A stretch of 64,000 nucleotides of DNA. Origin: Panorpa germanica. Lineage: Eukaryota > Arthropoda > Insecta > Mecoptera > Panorpidae. How positions within the stretch are numbered: the stretch's first letter is position 1; each line of letters starts with the position of its first letter. The translations under genes and the position numbers were made by a program. Where the stretch lies: contig OY783204.1 of the NCBI GenBank assembly GCA_963678705.1, positions 6,889,834 to 6,953,833 on the forward strand, written 5' to 3'. The notes under the pieces are model-generated. The model was not told the origin of the DNA, ran no database searches, and saw nothing but the letters and a program-made list of their open reading frames with translations. Below are positions 44,515 to 55,221 of this stretch, one piece after another.

Positions 44515-45412
44515 CGAGGTCTGTTAAAAAAATAAGGTGAGAAAAAATTTCGCGGGCTACGTACATTCGATTATCGATTTTTTTATTTTGTTATGTTGGT
44601 ACACTCGTCTCGAACATATGTTCACAGTTTTAGCTATATAGCACATTTAGTTTGATTGTGAGAGGCATAAAAATTAGAAGTGTTTTGCGTGTTCGGCGAT
44701 TTTCTACTGTCGAAAAACATGGATCAAAGAGTTTGCATGAAATTTTGTGTGAAAAATAAAATCTAGTGCTCCAAAACACTTGAAATGTTGAAAGTGGCAT
44801 TCGGTGAGTCTACTTTAAGCCAAGAAAATGTTTACAAGTGGTACAAGCTTTTCACAGAAGGTCGAGAAGATGTGAATGACGACGCTCGCTCTGGACGCCC
44901 CAGCACATCAACAACCGATGAAAATGTTGAGGAAGTGAAGAAAATTGTTATGGAGAATCGTCGAATCACTATTAGAGAAGTTGCTGAGGATGTCGGCATA
45001 TCGGTTGGCTCATGCCATACAATTTTTTCGGATATTTTGGGCATGAAGCGTATGGCAGCGATTTTGACCAAAAAAATCGTCGCATGAGCATCGCTCACGA
45101 ATTGTTGAATGACGACAACGGCCAAAAACAACACCGTAATCATGCCTTAGCCACCGTATTCACCAGATTTGGCTCCCTGCGACTTTTTCCTGTTCCCAAG
45201 ATTGAAGAGACCCATGAAAAGACGGCGTTTTGAGACGATTGAGGAGATACAAACCGAATCGCTGAGAGAGCTCGAGTGCATACCAAAAAGTGCATATCAG
45301 AACTACTTAGAGGATTGGAAAAAACGCTGAAGGGGATAAAATAGAAATTGATGAATAAATAAATATTTTTTGAGAAAAATGAAAATTCTCCTTATTTTTT
45401 GAACAGACAGCG
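44515..45412 (+). mobile_element. Deleted mariner inside the right TIR
   Basis: 898 bp bounded by inverted repeats (CGAGGTCTGTTAAAAAAATA; right end CGCTGTCTGTTCAAAAAATA when read inward) and TA duplications (44513-44514, 45413-45414). The transposase retains the helix-turn-helix part at 44785-45087 (ENVYKWYKLFTEGREDVNDD, GRPSTSTTDENVEEVKK). It then jumps to the end of the catalytic domain (RFGSLRLFPVPKIEE; an ELECIPKSAYQNYLEDWKK-like tail near 45270). The first two catalytic Asp are deleted, so it is non-autonomous. Confidence 0.85.
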
Positions 45413-45708
45413 TATCTCAGGGATGGTGATCTTGTAAGAAAAAGTATAAGAATAATTTTTGTAGATAATTTCATGATCTACAACTTTAGTCTTTTCTATT
45501 TTTATGATAACACTTACCGTTTAAGGGAAATGTTTAAAAAACCATTTTTATTGACCTTTGAACTTGAATAACTTTTTATGCAGATGTGCGATCGGTGCGG
45601 ACTTTTAGTATTTTATTTGTAATAATATAATAAATAATAACCAACTTTCAACTCTATTCGAATTATAGCTAATTTACCCATATTTTATCGTTTATTTTGA
45701 CCGGGTTA

Positions 45709-46489
45709 TTTGTTGAAAAAGAAATTTTTTTATAGTCAGTTTACATGAAAAATTATTTTAATAACATAAAAAGTATTTTCTCAAAACTATTTTTAAAATA
45801 CGTATTATGCATTTTGTATTTAAATACTAAATAGGAAAATTATTTTGAAAAATAAAGAGGCATTTGTATTTTGTATTAAAATACTGAAGGACCATCTATA
45901 AGATTTAGGGTGTGTTAGCTGGACTTAAAATTAAAAACTAAAACACATACTGAAATGCAAAATCTTTATTTAGTTTAATATAAATTTTCATATAAAGGTA
46001 ATAAAGAGGATAAATTATCTTGAGCTTGAGGATCCTGACACCTGAGTCTCTTGTGTTTGATAAGATCACTGACGTCGGGTGTCATATTCGTAATAGTTAT
46101 TTTAAGATTAGATTGAAGAAGTTCATTAGAAAGCCTTGAGCGATATTTGTTCATATTTATTTTCATAACGGAAAAATTTTGCTCGCATAAATAGGTATAT
46201 CAAACTAATGTGTTGCTTCTGAAATCAAAAAAACGACATTTAAAGTTTATTATTTAAATTGTCAATTCCTTTTTATCTAATTTTATAATAACTTAACATC
46301 ATGCACAGAGAGTTCTGTCGACTCCAAATATCAACTGTGTTGGCCGTTGGCACACATTATAATGAATGTAGCTCTAACTATATATATACCGTTAGCTCAT
46401 CTGACCAGAATGCAATTGTAATATCTCTGGTCAGTGTTATCAACTAAAGAATTATAATTTATTTACATAGGTACTACCGAACATATACA
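45709..46489. other. Repeat-rich spacer
   Basis: 45850-45885 (TTTGTATTTTGTATTAAAATAC) resembles 53380-53420, and 46213-46400 is the inverted partner of 39390-39565. No gene recognised. Confidence 0.4.
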
Positions 46490-47149
46490 GGAGACGTGCT
46501 GCATGATTTTTTATATTTAGGTAGTTATTCACTTTCTTAAAATACTGTGTATAAAATGTAGTAACGTTTACTTCCTTAAATTTATCCTTTATAATATTAT
46601 TACATTGGAGATCTATTAATTCCACTTGCAAATGAACTGGTGTCTGTGCAGCTCCAAAAGTGAATGGTTGTTGAAAAGTGGGAATTCCTTTTCATTCACT
46701 TTGCGAAAATTTTCAAGATGACTGTTAAATTATGTGGTCAGCTTCAGCAAAACTTGAGAATACTCATCCAATATTTTCTGGTTCATGATACCAAAAAATA
46801 ATCTTACATTAGGAAAAGGATCGAGTGTTTGGTTTTCTATTTGATTTTCCAACAGTCTTAATTTTGTTTCGAACGCTTGAATGTGCAAATACATTTGAGT
46901 AATGATCAAATCTTTCTCCTGTAATTATTCATATTATTAGTCATATCTACCAAAAAGGCACAATCAATCTATCAGTCATTGTCATAATTAACTGAATAGG
47001 GTCTCGTAGCCTCTCCAATACTGCTCTTCGACTGAGTCAACGAATTTCCTTGAAATACCGTATATCGGAATAATTTTCATCCAAGTCTCGTAAACATGGC
47101 CTGAATTTTCTGTAATTTAGCCTTCTGCTTCTTATAAAGTTTATTATTT
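46490..47149 (-). pseudogene. hAT transposase relic, C-terminal part
   Basis: On the minus strand the sequence starts NKIINFIRSRRLNYRKFRPC. It continues through DLDENYSDIRYFKEIRxLSRR (where intact members have EVRWLSRG) and YLHIQAFETKLRLLENQIEN, then LDPFPNVRLFFGIMNQKI. This order matches the hAT-derived GTF2IRD2/ZBED5/FAM200 group. The protein continues upstream at 52941-53105, on the far side of LINE B. Several stops are present. Confidence 0.65.
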
Positions 47150-47162
47150 TATTCACGGGTTG
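47150..47162 (+). repeat. Target-site duplication of LINE B, left copy
   Basis: TATTCACGGGTTG is repeated exactly at 52928-52940 after the poly(A) tail. Removing LINE B and one copy restores the hAT reading frame through HVMQPVNKIINFIR. Confidence 0.9.
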
Positions 47163-47377
47163 AGTTTACATCGAGTCTTCTTGGTGAGCGCACGTATTTA
47201 CAATAAACAAAACAATAAAATAAATAGTGATCTTTTTTTTTTTTTTTTTTTGCAAATTAGAATATTTTTTTTTTTTCGTGATTTATTTTTTTTTAAATTA
47301 TAATTTATATTATTATTAAGTGTTATTAATAAGAAGTGAAGTAACTTCTATTTAATTATCACTGGTTAATTAACAAT

Positions 47378-48805
47378 ATGGATATGGAGGTTGAACCTCC
47401 CGATAAAAATCCGATCAATAAAAACAACTCTGTGACTAACAAATCAATTCCTACAGATAAAACATCCAGTGATATAACAGAAAACTTAAATAACAATAGT
47501 GACAATGTTAAAAAAATATTTAATAATTTATACAACACAGAAACAAAATATGACTCGTATAAAGTAATGATAGTTAAAAATAATAGTGATGGAAATACAT
47601 TTTTTAGTTCTCTTAAATTAGCAGAAATAATATGTAAAATTAGCAATAAATCTAATATAATAGAAATTAAAAAAGTGGGAAGAAATAGAGTAATCGTTCA
47701 ATGTGCTAATGCAGTACTAGCTAACGAAATTACCAAATCAACATTGCTGAAAAACAATGGGTATGAAGCGTTTATACCATTTTACTGGTGCACAAAAGTT
47801 GCTATTATAAAAGGTGTTGATATTGAATATTCGGAAGATACAATTTTAAATAATATAGAGTGTCCACCTTTTAAAGTAACGAGAGTGCAAAGGTTAAATC
47901 GAAAACTAAGAGTTGACGGAGCTATTAAATATGAACCCAGTACAACAGTGAAATTATTCTTTGAAGGACTTGCTATTCCTGCTTATGTTTACATGTGGAG
48001 AGTGAGACGAGCATGTGAACCATTTGTACAACAGACGATACAATGTTATAATTGTTTTAAATTTGGACATGCAGCCACAAAATGTAGAGCAAAAGTAGCA
48101 AAATGTAAATTCTGCGGAAGTGAAGATCATTTACGTACTGCATGCACATCTCCTAATCCGACATGCATAAATTGTAAACTTAACCACGAGGCTACAGACA
48201 ATGAATGTCCTGAAAAAAAAAGACAAATCAAGATAAAAGATCTCATGGCCCAACACAATCTCAGTTTTTATGAAGCAAAATTAGAATTAACAGAAAAAAA
48301 TACAGACTATTTATACTCAGTAAGAACTCAAAACTCTTTTGAAGCTCTAAACTACAATGAGACTTTTCCCAATATCACTAATAAATACAATAGTATCAAC
48401 ATAATTCCAACATACAAACCAAACCCTTTAACCAGAAGAACTAATACCAGAGTGAATAAATCAAATACAGGCAACTCGTTACAAAGATCTTACAGTCAAC
48501 CACAACCTACGACATCCACTAAAGAACCAATTCCAAAAAGAAGAAGAGAAGAAAAGAAACCTAACAATGAAGAAAGCGACACATACCTTAAGATAACTAA
48601 TCAAGGAAAAAACAGAAAGCAAATCAACCAAGAGACACCTGATATTACAATGGAAAACAATGATAATGATACTTGCTATACATCAATATATAATAAAAAT
48701 AATGATGACAAAATTAAAAATACAAACAAAGACCCAAATATTACATCCCAATCCCTTAGAAGCTACAAGAAACAAATATCTAGTGTACAATGGCCAAACT
48801 CGTAA
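47378..48805 (+). CDS. LINE B ORF1 protein, Gag-like with three zinc knuckles
   Basis: 475 codons. Residues 1-60 are polar. A middle region (about 65-200) includes YKVMIVKNNSDGNTFFSSLK and RVQRLNRKLRVDGAIKY, resembling the RRM-like region of I/Jockey ORF1 proteins. Three CCHC knuckles follow at roughly 223-236 (CYNCFKFGHAATKC), 243-256 (CKFCGSEDHLRTAC) and 262-276 (CINCKLNHEATDNEC). The tail is Asn/Lys-rich and disordered. ORF1 proteins bind the element RNA and form the particle used for target-primed reverse transcription. The first ATG after the 5' UTR is used. The stop is 206 bp before ORF2. Confidence 0.88.
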   Translation: MDMEVEPPDKNPINKNNSVTNKSIPTDKTSSDITENLNNNSDNVKKIFNNLYNTETKYDSYKVMIVKNNSDGNTFFSSLKLAEIICKISNKSNIIEIKKVGRNRVIVQCANAVLANEITKSTLLKNNGYEAFIPFYWCTKVAIIKGVDIEYSEDTILNNIECPPFKVTRVQRLNRKLRVDGAIKYEPSTTVKLFFEGLAIPAYVYMWRVRRACEPFVQQTIQCYNCFKFGHAATKCRAKVAKCKFCGSEDHLRTACTSPNPTCINCKLNHEATDNECPEKKRQIKIKDLMAQHNLSFYEAKLELTEKNTDYLYSVRTQNSFEALNYNETFPNITNKYNSINIIPTYKPNPLTRRTNTRVNKSNTGNSLQRSYSQPQPTTSTKEPIPKRRREEKKPNNEESDTYLKITNQGKNRKQINQETPDITMENNDNDTCYTSIYNKNNDDKIKNTNKDPNITSQSLRSYKKQISSVQWPNS

Positions 48806-49011
48806 GAAAACATCGATATATAAATTAAGTTTTATTTTTTAAAAATCTATTCACATCACTAAACCTAATCGTTTAATAAATTTACTAAAATATTAAATCA
48901 ACAATAATTATATAAACGGAGAGAAAAAAAAATAAAATAAAATATATAAATAAATCTAACAACAAGACCAAGGACAGATATAAAAATCAATAATTAATTA
49001 AAACAGTTAAA

Positions 49012-52000
49012 ATGATAAATTTTATTCAATGGAATTGCAGAGGAGTCAGATATATTAAAGAGGAACTACAACATATGTTACAGAAGCATAACATACATAT
49101 ATGCATACTATCAGAAACGTTTTTAACAAAAAATATCAATTTCAACATCAAAGGTTATTTTATTGAAAGAGAAGATAGGATACAGAATACAAGCTATAAT
49201 CCCCACGGGGGTGTTGCTATCTTGATTCATAAAGCTATAAAATATAAACGAGTAATGCTAAATAACCCAGTTAATTCGGTCGAAATAGTTGGAATAATTT
49301 TAACACATAACGAAACTGATGTAATATGTATTTTATCAATCTATGCTAAACCGAATCATAAACTATCTAATTCTAATTGGTCACAGATAAAACAACAAAT
49401 AGATGTTCCTGTTATACTTGCTGGAGATTTTAACGCGACTAATCTTGCTTGGGATATAAATTGTCCAGGTAGTCAGTATGAAGGTAACGAATTGTTAGAT
49501 TTCATAGAAAACGAAAATCTAAATATTATTAACGATGATAAACCAACTAGAGTAAGCAATCTCAGTACAAGGGACAGTATATTGGATCTCACATTGGTAT
49601 CAATGACGTTAACACAACAAATTACTTCGTGGCAAGTTCTTGCAGATAGCTTAGGTAGTGATCACTACCCAATTTTTTTCTGTTTGAACGACTATAATAA
49701 AGACCGTTACCGTACATCTGAATATTTAACGAGGAGAAATTTCCGAAAAGCAGATTGGGAGAAATATAGCCTTGAAATAGAAAGCAGAATTTCAAACCTT
49801 AGCACAAATGGAATCACAAGTAATCCCCAAGATGTTGAAAACAAATACAACCAATTTAGAGATGTTATTAATAATTCGGCAGACATACATATCCCATCTA
49901 CCAGATTGTATAATATAACTCCTAATAAAATAAAACCGTCTTGGTGGGACACTGAGTGCAATAAAATGATAGCTCAAAGAAAATTAGCACTAACTATTTT
50001 TAATAAAAACATGACAATGGCGAATTATTTAAATTATAAAAAACATCAAGCTAAAACCAGACGATATTTTAGAGCCAGAAAAAAAATAGAATGGCAAAAT
50101 TTCTGCGAGAATTTAAACCCAAACACAACAACCAACATTGTCTGGAATAATATAAGAAAAATTAACAATAAAAGCTATAGTACTAAAAGGATAAGTGATA
50201 ATGAAAATTTAATAGAAGAATTCATTAAAAAAAAATTTCCACAGAACAACAATTTAAATATTACTACCACCACCATCGTAAAAGATAATTTTCTAGATAA
50301 TAACATAAATAAAAATGAAGTAAATTTCGCGTTAAATCATAATAAAAACAGTAGCACAGGATTTGATAGAATAAATTACAAAATGATACAAAACTTACCT
50401 GACAATGCAATAAATCATCTTACACAAATATATAATCTGTCATTAAACACTGCTGATATACCATTAGACTGGAAAAAACATATCGTTGTTCCTATATTAA
50501 AAACAGGAAAAGATCCAAACAAAGAAGAATCATTCAGACCAATTACTTTACTATCATGTATGGGCAAAACTATGGAATCCATCATCAAAAACAGACTGGA
50601 GTGGTATCTCGAACATCATAAAAGATTACCTGAGTTACAATTTGCGTTTAGAAAAACAAGAAGTACACAGCATAACTTAAACATATTGAATATAGATATA
50701 CAAAGAACATACAGTAAAAATCATTATATGATAGCTGCTTTCATTGACATTGAAGCTGCTTATGACAATGTTAATCTAAAAATATTAAAAGAAAAAGTAG
50801 AAAACATAGGTATATCTTCCAAAATATCCAACTGGATTATAAACTACTTCCAAAATAGAGAAATAACAGTTAGATACAATAATAAGTTAACTGGTCCTAT
50901 ACTATGTAATCACGGAATTCCACAAGGCTCAATATTATCTCCCTTATTATTCAACATATACACAGAAAAGTTAACAACATTATCAGATAACAACACAACA
51001 GTACTGATGTATGCAGATGACATGGTTATTTATAGTATGGGCCATACACAAGATATAGCTCAAAACAGATTACAATCGAAATTAAGAAAACTAGATATTT
51101 TACTAAAGGAAATCAAATTAAATATATCGTCAGAAAAAAGTAAAATAGTTATATTTACAAGGCATAGAATAAACTGCAGTCCAAAAATATCCATCAGAAA
51201 TAAAAATATAACTGTTAGTTCAAATACCAAATTTCTGGGTATATTCTTTGATACGAAAAGCACTTGGGCGAAAGAAATTGCACATATTATTAACAAATGT
51301 CAAAAAGGCTTAAATTTGATGCGATGTATAGCAGGATACAAATGGGGCGCACACCCAACAACCTTAATAAAAATATATAAAGCTATTGTTAGACCGCATA
51401 TTGACTATTCTAGTACTATGATCTGCACCGCAAATAACTCAAGATTAAAAAAAATTGAAATTATACAAAACAAATGTTTAAGAATAATATTAGGTGCAAT
51501 GGTTTCAACTCCAATCCAAATCCTCAACTATCAAACTAATATTCCTCCGGTAAATATCAGAATACAACAAATATCAGACAGTTTCTTTTGTAAAAACAGA
51601 CATAACTCATGTGGCCCCTTAAATACAAGATTATCTAAACTATATGTTCTTTATAATAAACCATATTGGACAACTCATAAAAAACCGGCACTTTTAACTA
51701 GTTTTGATAGATATAATAACTTGAACTTAGAGGTACACAACATTATACCTTTTTTCAAATTTCCATTAGAAATAAGCATGACAACAATACATACAGAAAT
51801 AAATTTGTTCAAGAAGAATGACAGTAAGGAAATAACTTATCAAAAATATATGGAATATATAACAAAAGATGATATAAACTGGAGTATATGGTTTACCGAT
51901 GGTTCATTCGAAAAAAACTCTAAAACTGGAGGAATTGGCATTTTCAATTATAATACAGATCAGCAGTACAAATACAAACTTAACAACATCACAAATTCTT

Positions 52001-52740
52001 ATAATACAGAAATAACAGCAATTATGAAATTACTAGAAATAATACAAAAAACTGACAATAAAAATATATTAATCTTCACAGATTCTCGTAGTGTTTGTGT
52101 ATCTTTAAATAACAATAAATTCAAAAACAATAATAATAACAAAATATGTTCAATTAAAGAATATCTTTTAAAAATGGAAAAAAATGATATCAATGTTAAA
52201 CTTATTTGGATTCCTGGACATGTAGGCATAAAAGGAAACGAAATGGCTGACAAACTGGCCAAAGAAGCTTGTGTAGATGGGGAAATAATTGAAATAAATT
52301 GGTCAATAAATGATTCCAAAAAAATAATTAAAGAAAATTGTATGGCAGAATGGCAGAATATATATAATGAGAAAAGTCAAAGTACTGGAAAAAATTTTTT
52401 TGCAGCGAATCAAAAAATTCCAACAACCACATGGTTTAATAAAAATCATTCACGGAGATATATTTCAACAAATTGTCGAATGAAATCTGGGCATTCTAGA
52501 TGTCCAGCTCATCTATACAAAATAAATATAAAAGACACACCAAATTGTAGATGTGGAGAAGAAGGGTCTTTGGACCATATAATTCTAGGGTGTCATCTTT
52601 TAACATCAAAAATTGATAGACTTTTAAATGATTTATGTAATGTAACACAGTTCCCAGTCAATATGTCCTGTTTAATGACAAGTGAAGCAACGGCGGAAAT
52701 ATTAACAAACTTTGTGATAGAAAATAATATAGAAGTGTAA
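49012..52740 (+). CDS. LINE B ORF2: endonuclease, reverse transcriptase, RNase H
   Basis: 1242 codons, uninterrupted. The APE-type endonuclease occupies about residues 1-230 (QWNCRGVR, LSETFL, LAGDFNATNLAWD, SDHYPIFF near 213). RT spans roughly 440-750 (STGFDRINYKMIQNLP, RPITLLSCMGKTMESII, AAFIDIEAAYDNVN, GIPQGSILSPLLFNIY). Its catalytic MYADDMVIYS is near 665, followed by KFLGIFFD. RNase H lies at about 955-1090 (WFTDGSFE, IFTDSRSVCVSL, WIPGHVGIKGNEMADKLAKE). A C-terminal zinc motif CRCGEEGSLDHIILGC is near 1180. The catalytic motifs of all three domains are present. The protein nicks the target and copies the RNA in place. Confidence 0.93.
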   Translation: MINFIQWNCRGVRYIKEELQHMLQKHNIHICILSETFLTKNINFNIKGYFIEREDRIQNTSYNPHGGVAILIHKAIKYKRVMLNNPVNSVEIVGIILTHNETDVICILSIYAKPNHKLSNSNWSQIKQQIDVPVILAGDFNATNLAWDINCPGSQYEGNELLDFIENENLNIINDDKPTRVSNLSTRDSILDLTLVSMTLTQQITSWQVLADSLGSDHYPIFFCLNDYNKDRYRTSEYLTRRNFRKADWEKYSLEIESRISNLSTNGITSNPQDVENKYNQFRDVINNSADIHIPSTRLYNITPNKIKPSWWDTECNKMIAQRKLALTIFNKNMTMANYLNYKKHQAKTRRYFRARKKIEWQNFCENLNPNTTTNIVWNNIRKINNKSYSTKRISDNENLIEEFIKKKFPQNNNLNITTTTIVKDNFLDNNINKNEVNFALNHNKNSSTGFDRINYKMIQNLPDNAINHLTQIYNLSLNTADIPLDWKKHIVVPILKTGKDPNKEESFRPITLLSCMGKTMESIIKNRLEWYLEHHKRLPELQFAFRKTRSTQHNLNILNIDIQRTYSKNHYMIAAFIDIEAAYDNVNLKILKEKVENIGISSKISNWIINYFQNREITVRYNNKLTGPILCNHGIPQGSILSPLLFNIYTEKLTTLSDNNTTVLMYADDMVIYSMGHTQDIAQNRLQSKLRKLDILLKEIKLNISSEKSKIVIFTRHRINCSPKISIRNKNITVSSNTKFLGIFFDTKSTWAKEIAHIINKCQKGLNLMRCIAGYKWGAHPTTLIKIYKAIVRPHIDYSSTMICTANNSRLKKIEIIQNKCLRIILGAMVSTPIQILNYQTNIPPVNIRIQQISDSFFCKNRHNSCGPLNTRLSKLYVLYNKPYWTTHKKPALLTSFDRYNNLNLEVHNIIPFFKFPLEISMTTIHTEINLFKKNDSKEITYQKYMEYITKDDINWSIWFTDGSFEKNSKTGGIGIFNYNTDQQYKYKLNNITNSYNTEITAIMKLLEIIQKTDNKNILIFTDSRSVCVSLNNNKFKNNNNNKICSIKEYLLKMEKNDINVKLIWIPGHVGIKGNEMADKLAKEACVDGEIIEINWSINDSKKIIKENCMAEWQNIYNEKSQSTGKNFFAANQKIPTTTWFNKNHSRRYISTNCRMKSGHSRCPAHLYKINIKDTPNCRCGEEGSLDHIILGCHLLTSKIDRLLNDLCNVTQFPVNMSCLMTSEATAEILTNFVIENNIEV

Positions 52741-52940
52741 TTTAAGTTAAAATATTTTATTTAGTATGTATTTAATTTTAAGTTTAATTTTTTAAAAAGA
52801 ATCAATTTGTTTTGTATTTATTAGAACAATTATAATTTATATGTAAATTTTTATATAATTTTACAAATAAAAGCAATGGCAAGAAGGCTGAATAAGCCAA
52901 AGCCTAAATAAATAAAAAAAAAAAAAATATTCACGGGTTG

Positions 52941-53105
52941 CATGACATGGTCCATTTTTAAATGTTTGGACGCCAGTGGTTCCATCGACTGTTGACGTTG
53001 GAGTTTTAACGATGATAATTTCTCCATTCTAATATCTTCGGTGTTACATTCAAATTTTGCATTTTTATGATTCGTATCGTATAGTCTCTTTAAATTAAAT
53101 TCCTA
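52941..53105 (-). pseudogene. hAT transposase relic, part upstream of LINE B
   Basis: The minus strand reads TEDIRMEKLSSLKLQRQQSM then LASKHLKMDHVMQPVN, which joins directly to the fragment at 47149-46490 once LINE B is removed. HREALASK-like sequence precedes this point in intact hAT relatives. Upstream (above 53105) similarity is lost. Confidence 0.55.
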
Positions 53106-54650
53106 ACAAATAGCAATTGTTGATTGGAAATCAAACACAAAGGTTTAATTTTCCATCTATGAAAAAATATACCATTTCCCATTTTGTTTGAAACACTCAC
53201 TACCACGCTTTTACAACATTATGCCACAACAGTTTTTACTCGAATCAACACTATACGTACGTAATATACACTCGACATGACTGCTCAATACTAATACCTA
53301 GTGTGTACTGCAGAGATGTGCGTTTTTCAAATACTCAATACATATACTCAAAATGCAAATACAAAATAGTAAATACCCATTTTCTATTTTGTATTTAAGT
53401 ATCTTTTAAGAGTATTAAATTTTATATTTTATTTGAAAACTTTTAGTGAAATGTGTTAATTAGTAAACATTATTTTTTGAATATAAAATCAAAACCTCAC
53501 CAACATGAGCACCATTTATGATCTAAAAGTATGTGCACAATTGTCTTAGAATTATAATTTATAATGATAGATGTGCCTATTATTTTATAATCCTTCCTGT
53601 TACTCCCACCATAAGGCATCTGATTTTCGTTTACTTAAATTTGTTTATCATATTTTCTCGTTCATTATTTGTTTTACTACAAAGCAAATGACTTCACTAC
53701 ATTCCTTACTGAAATATATATATATTGTTGTGCTAGTATTATATCGCCGGGACGTTACACCTGACATCGATGTTGTAAAAAGAGGTCGGATGATAGTTCT
53801 ATGTGGAGATTACTCAGCTTGGCTAATACATCCCGCAGGTTTGCTAGCCTCTGAATGTAGATTCTTCCGTAGAAGATTATCCAACTGTCGATTCACTTGA
53901 TAATCACGAGATAAGATTCGTTCTTTTAAGTTTTGGTTTAATAGATTTCTTATTCGAAGAGTATTGTTGAAATAGTGACTACTTCGAGCGGCTGAAATGG
54001 TCCTGCATCCAAAATACCTTGTCGAAGAATTAATATCTTTGATACTAACAATTAAACACTTTTTTATTAAAATAAGTAATCAATTAGCTTTATTTAGTCA
54101 TCTAGTTACTTAATTACAGTAATATTTCACTTAATTAAAAAGGATGCTAACTATTTAACTTAATATCAATTTCTTGTATAATGTTTAATTAATAGAAAAA
54201 CGTGTTCAATCAATATAATAAAACAATTGAACACGGACTCACTGTCAGAGACCTGCTGATACTTCTAATTCTAGAACCACACTGTTCGTTGGCTCCAGCC
54301 TCGAGAGCTGGTCATAGTACTCTTCAGTGTTGCCAAAACACAATTACATGACAAGTGCTCGAAGACCAGCGCCAACGTTTACAAGCGCTTAATTTAAATA
54401 ATAATTTGTTACACTTTTAATATTAAAATTAGAGCTAACATAATACAATTCTTGTATTATAAATAACATTTATATTAAAAGTAAAAAGATAAGTACGATA
54501 TTGTGCGTACTTACAACAATATATATACATAAATATATATTATTTTACCTACTAACATTAACACTTGTCCGCTTTAATCCCTAAACTACCCCTACTAAAT
54601 AATTCCTGTTAAAACTACCTGCCTATACTAAGTTATCCATTATCAATTTT
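53106..54650. other. Unassigned sequence with a hAT-like terminus
   Basis: CAGAGATGTGCG near 53311 resembles a hAT terminal repeat. 53340-53520 matches parts of 43150-43300 and 45850-45890 (for example ACCTCACCAACATGAGCACC). The stretch 54230-54370 is more GC-rich (CTCCAGCCTCGAGAGCTGGT, an inverted repeat). No gene recognised; a 109-codon frame at 53571 has no family signal. Confidence 0.35.
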
Positions 54651-55218
54651 TTGTATTTATTTGCTTTTGAAAAGCATTTGTTAACTTTTTCAATGATATT
54701 CAGGGAAGATTTCAACGATGATGAGGAATCAAGAATGGCCACTTTTGCAGATGATACTGCTATCTTGGCCGGTGGGAACACTATCGATGAAGCTACAATA
54801 AAACTTCAAAAAGCAGTGGACAAGGTCAGCTCTTGGACTGTGTGGCGAATTAAAGTCAATGAGTCTAAAGCAACACACGTAAATTTCTCAAACCAAAAGA
54901 ATACTAAAAAGCTGCCCATGCTCATAAACTCAAACACTATTCCTCATGCGAATGAAGCAAAATATCTAGGAATGACACTAGATGTTAAGTTTAGGTGGAA
55001 AACGCATGTAAAGAAGAAAAGGAAAAACAGAACATAAAATACAGGAATATGTATTAACTAATTGGACGACGCTCTGAACTAAATATTGAAAAGAAGCTGC
55101 TTATATATTAACAAGTGCTAAAGAAAGTGTGGACGTATGGAGTGCAACTCTGGGGTTGCACCAAGAAATCGAACATTAATGAAATACAAACGTTCCAAAA
55201 TAAAGTTCTGCGAGTTAC
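54651..55218 (+). pseudogene. Jockey-like RT fragment (LINE C)
   Basis: RT catalytic FADDTAILAGG near residue 33 is followed by AKYLGMTLDVKFRWKTHV and, after a frame break, TYGVQLWGCTKKSNINEIQT (around 55135-55190, read with one shift) and FQNKVLR. The same family is present on the minus strand at 59778-60525. It ends abruptly at about 55218, where a different LINE continues. Confidence 0.7.
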
Positions 55219-55221
55219 CAA

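Larger units (their letters stand above)
43375..45708 (+). mobile_element. Element with ~300-bp terminal inverted repeats
   Basis: The left arm 43375-43680 (from TAACCCGG) matches the reverse complement of the right arm, which is 45413-45708 plus 44500-44514. Landmarks are AGCTATAATTCG/CGAATTATAGCT, GATCGCACATCTGC and GTAGATTATGAAATTATCTA. The right arm is split by a mariner; removing it with one TA restores the arm exactly. The inner part encodes an unfamiliar PIN-like protein (43742-44326). Outer ends are TAACCCGG/CCGGGTTA; I could not define the target duplication. The superfamily is not recognised. Confidence 0.65.
47163..52927 (+). mobile_element. LINE B, full-length non-LTR retrotransposon
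   Basis: It begins AGTTTACATCGAGTCTTCTT. It has a 215-bp 5' UTR with a T18 run, two open frames and a 3' UTR, and ends in an A-rich tail (AAATAAATAAAAAAA). It is flanked by perfect 13-bp duplications. Nothing is visibly damaged, so it may be a recent and potentially active copy. RNase H after RT and CCHC knuckles in ORF1 place it in the I/Jockey superfamily; the exact clade needs a tree. Confidence 0.9.

Noticed and set aside
53571-53900. 109-codon plus-strand frame
   Set aside because: No known motif, AT-rich codons, no splice context, and flanked by transposon remnants.
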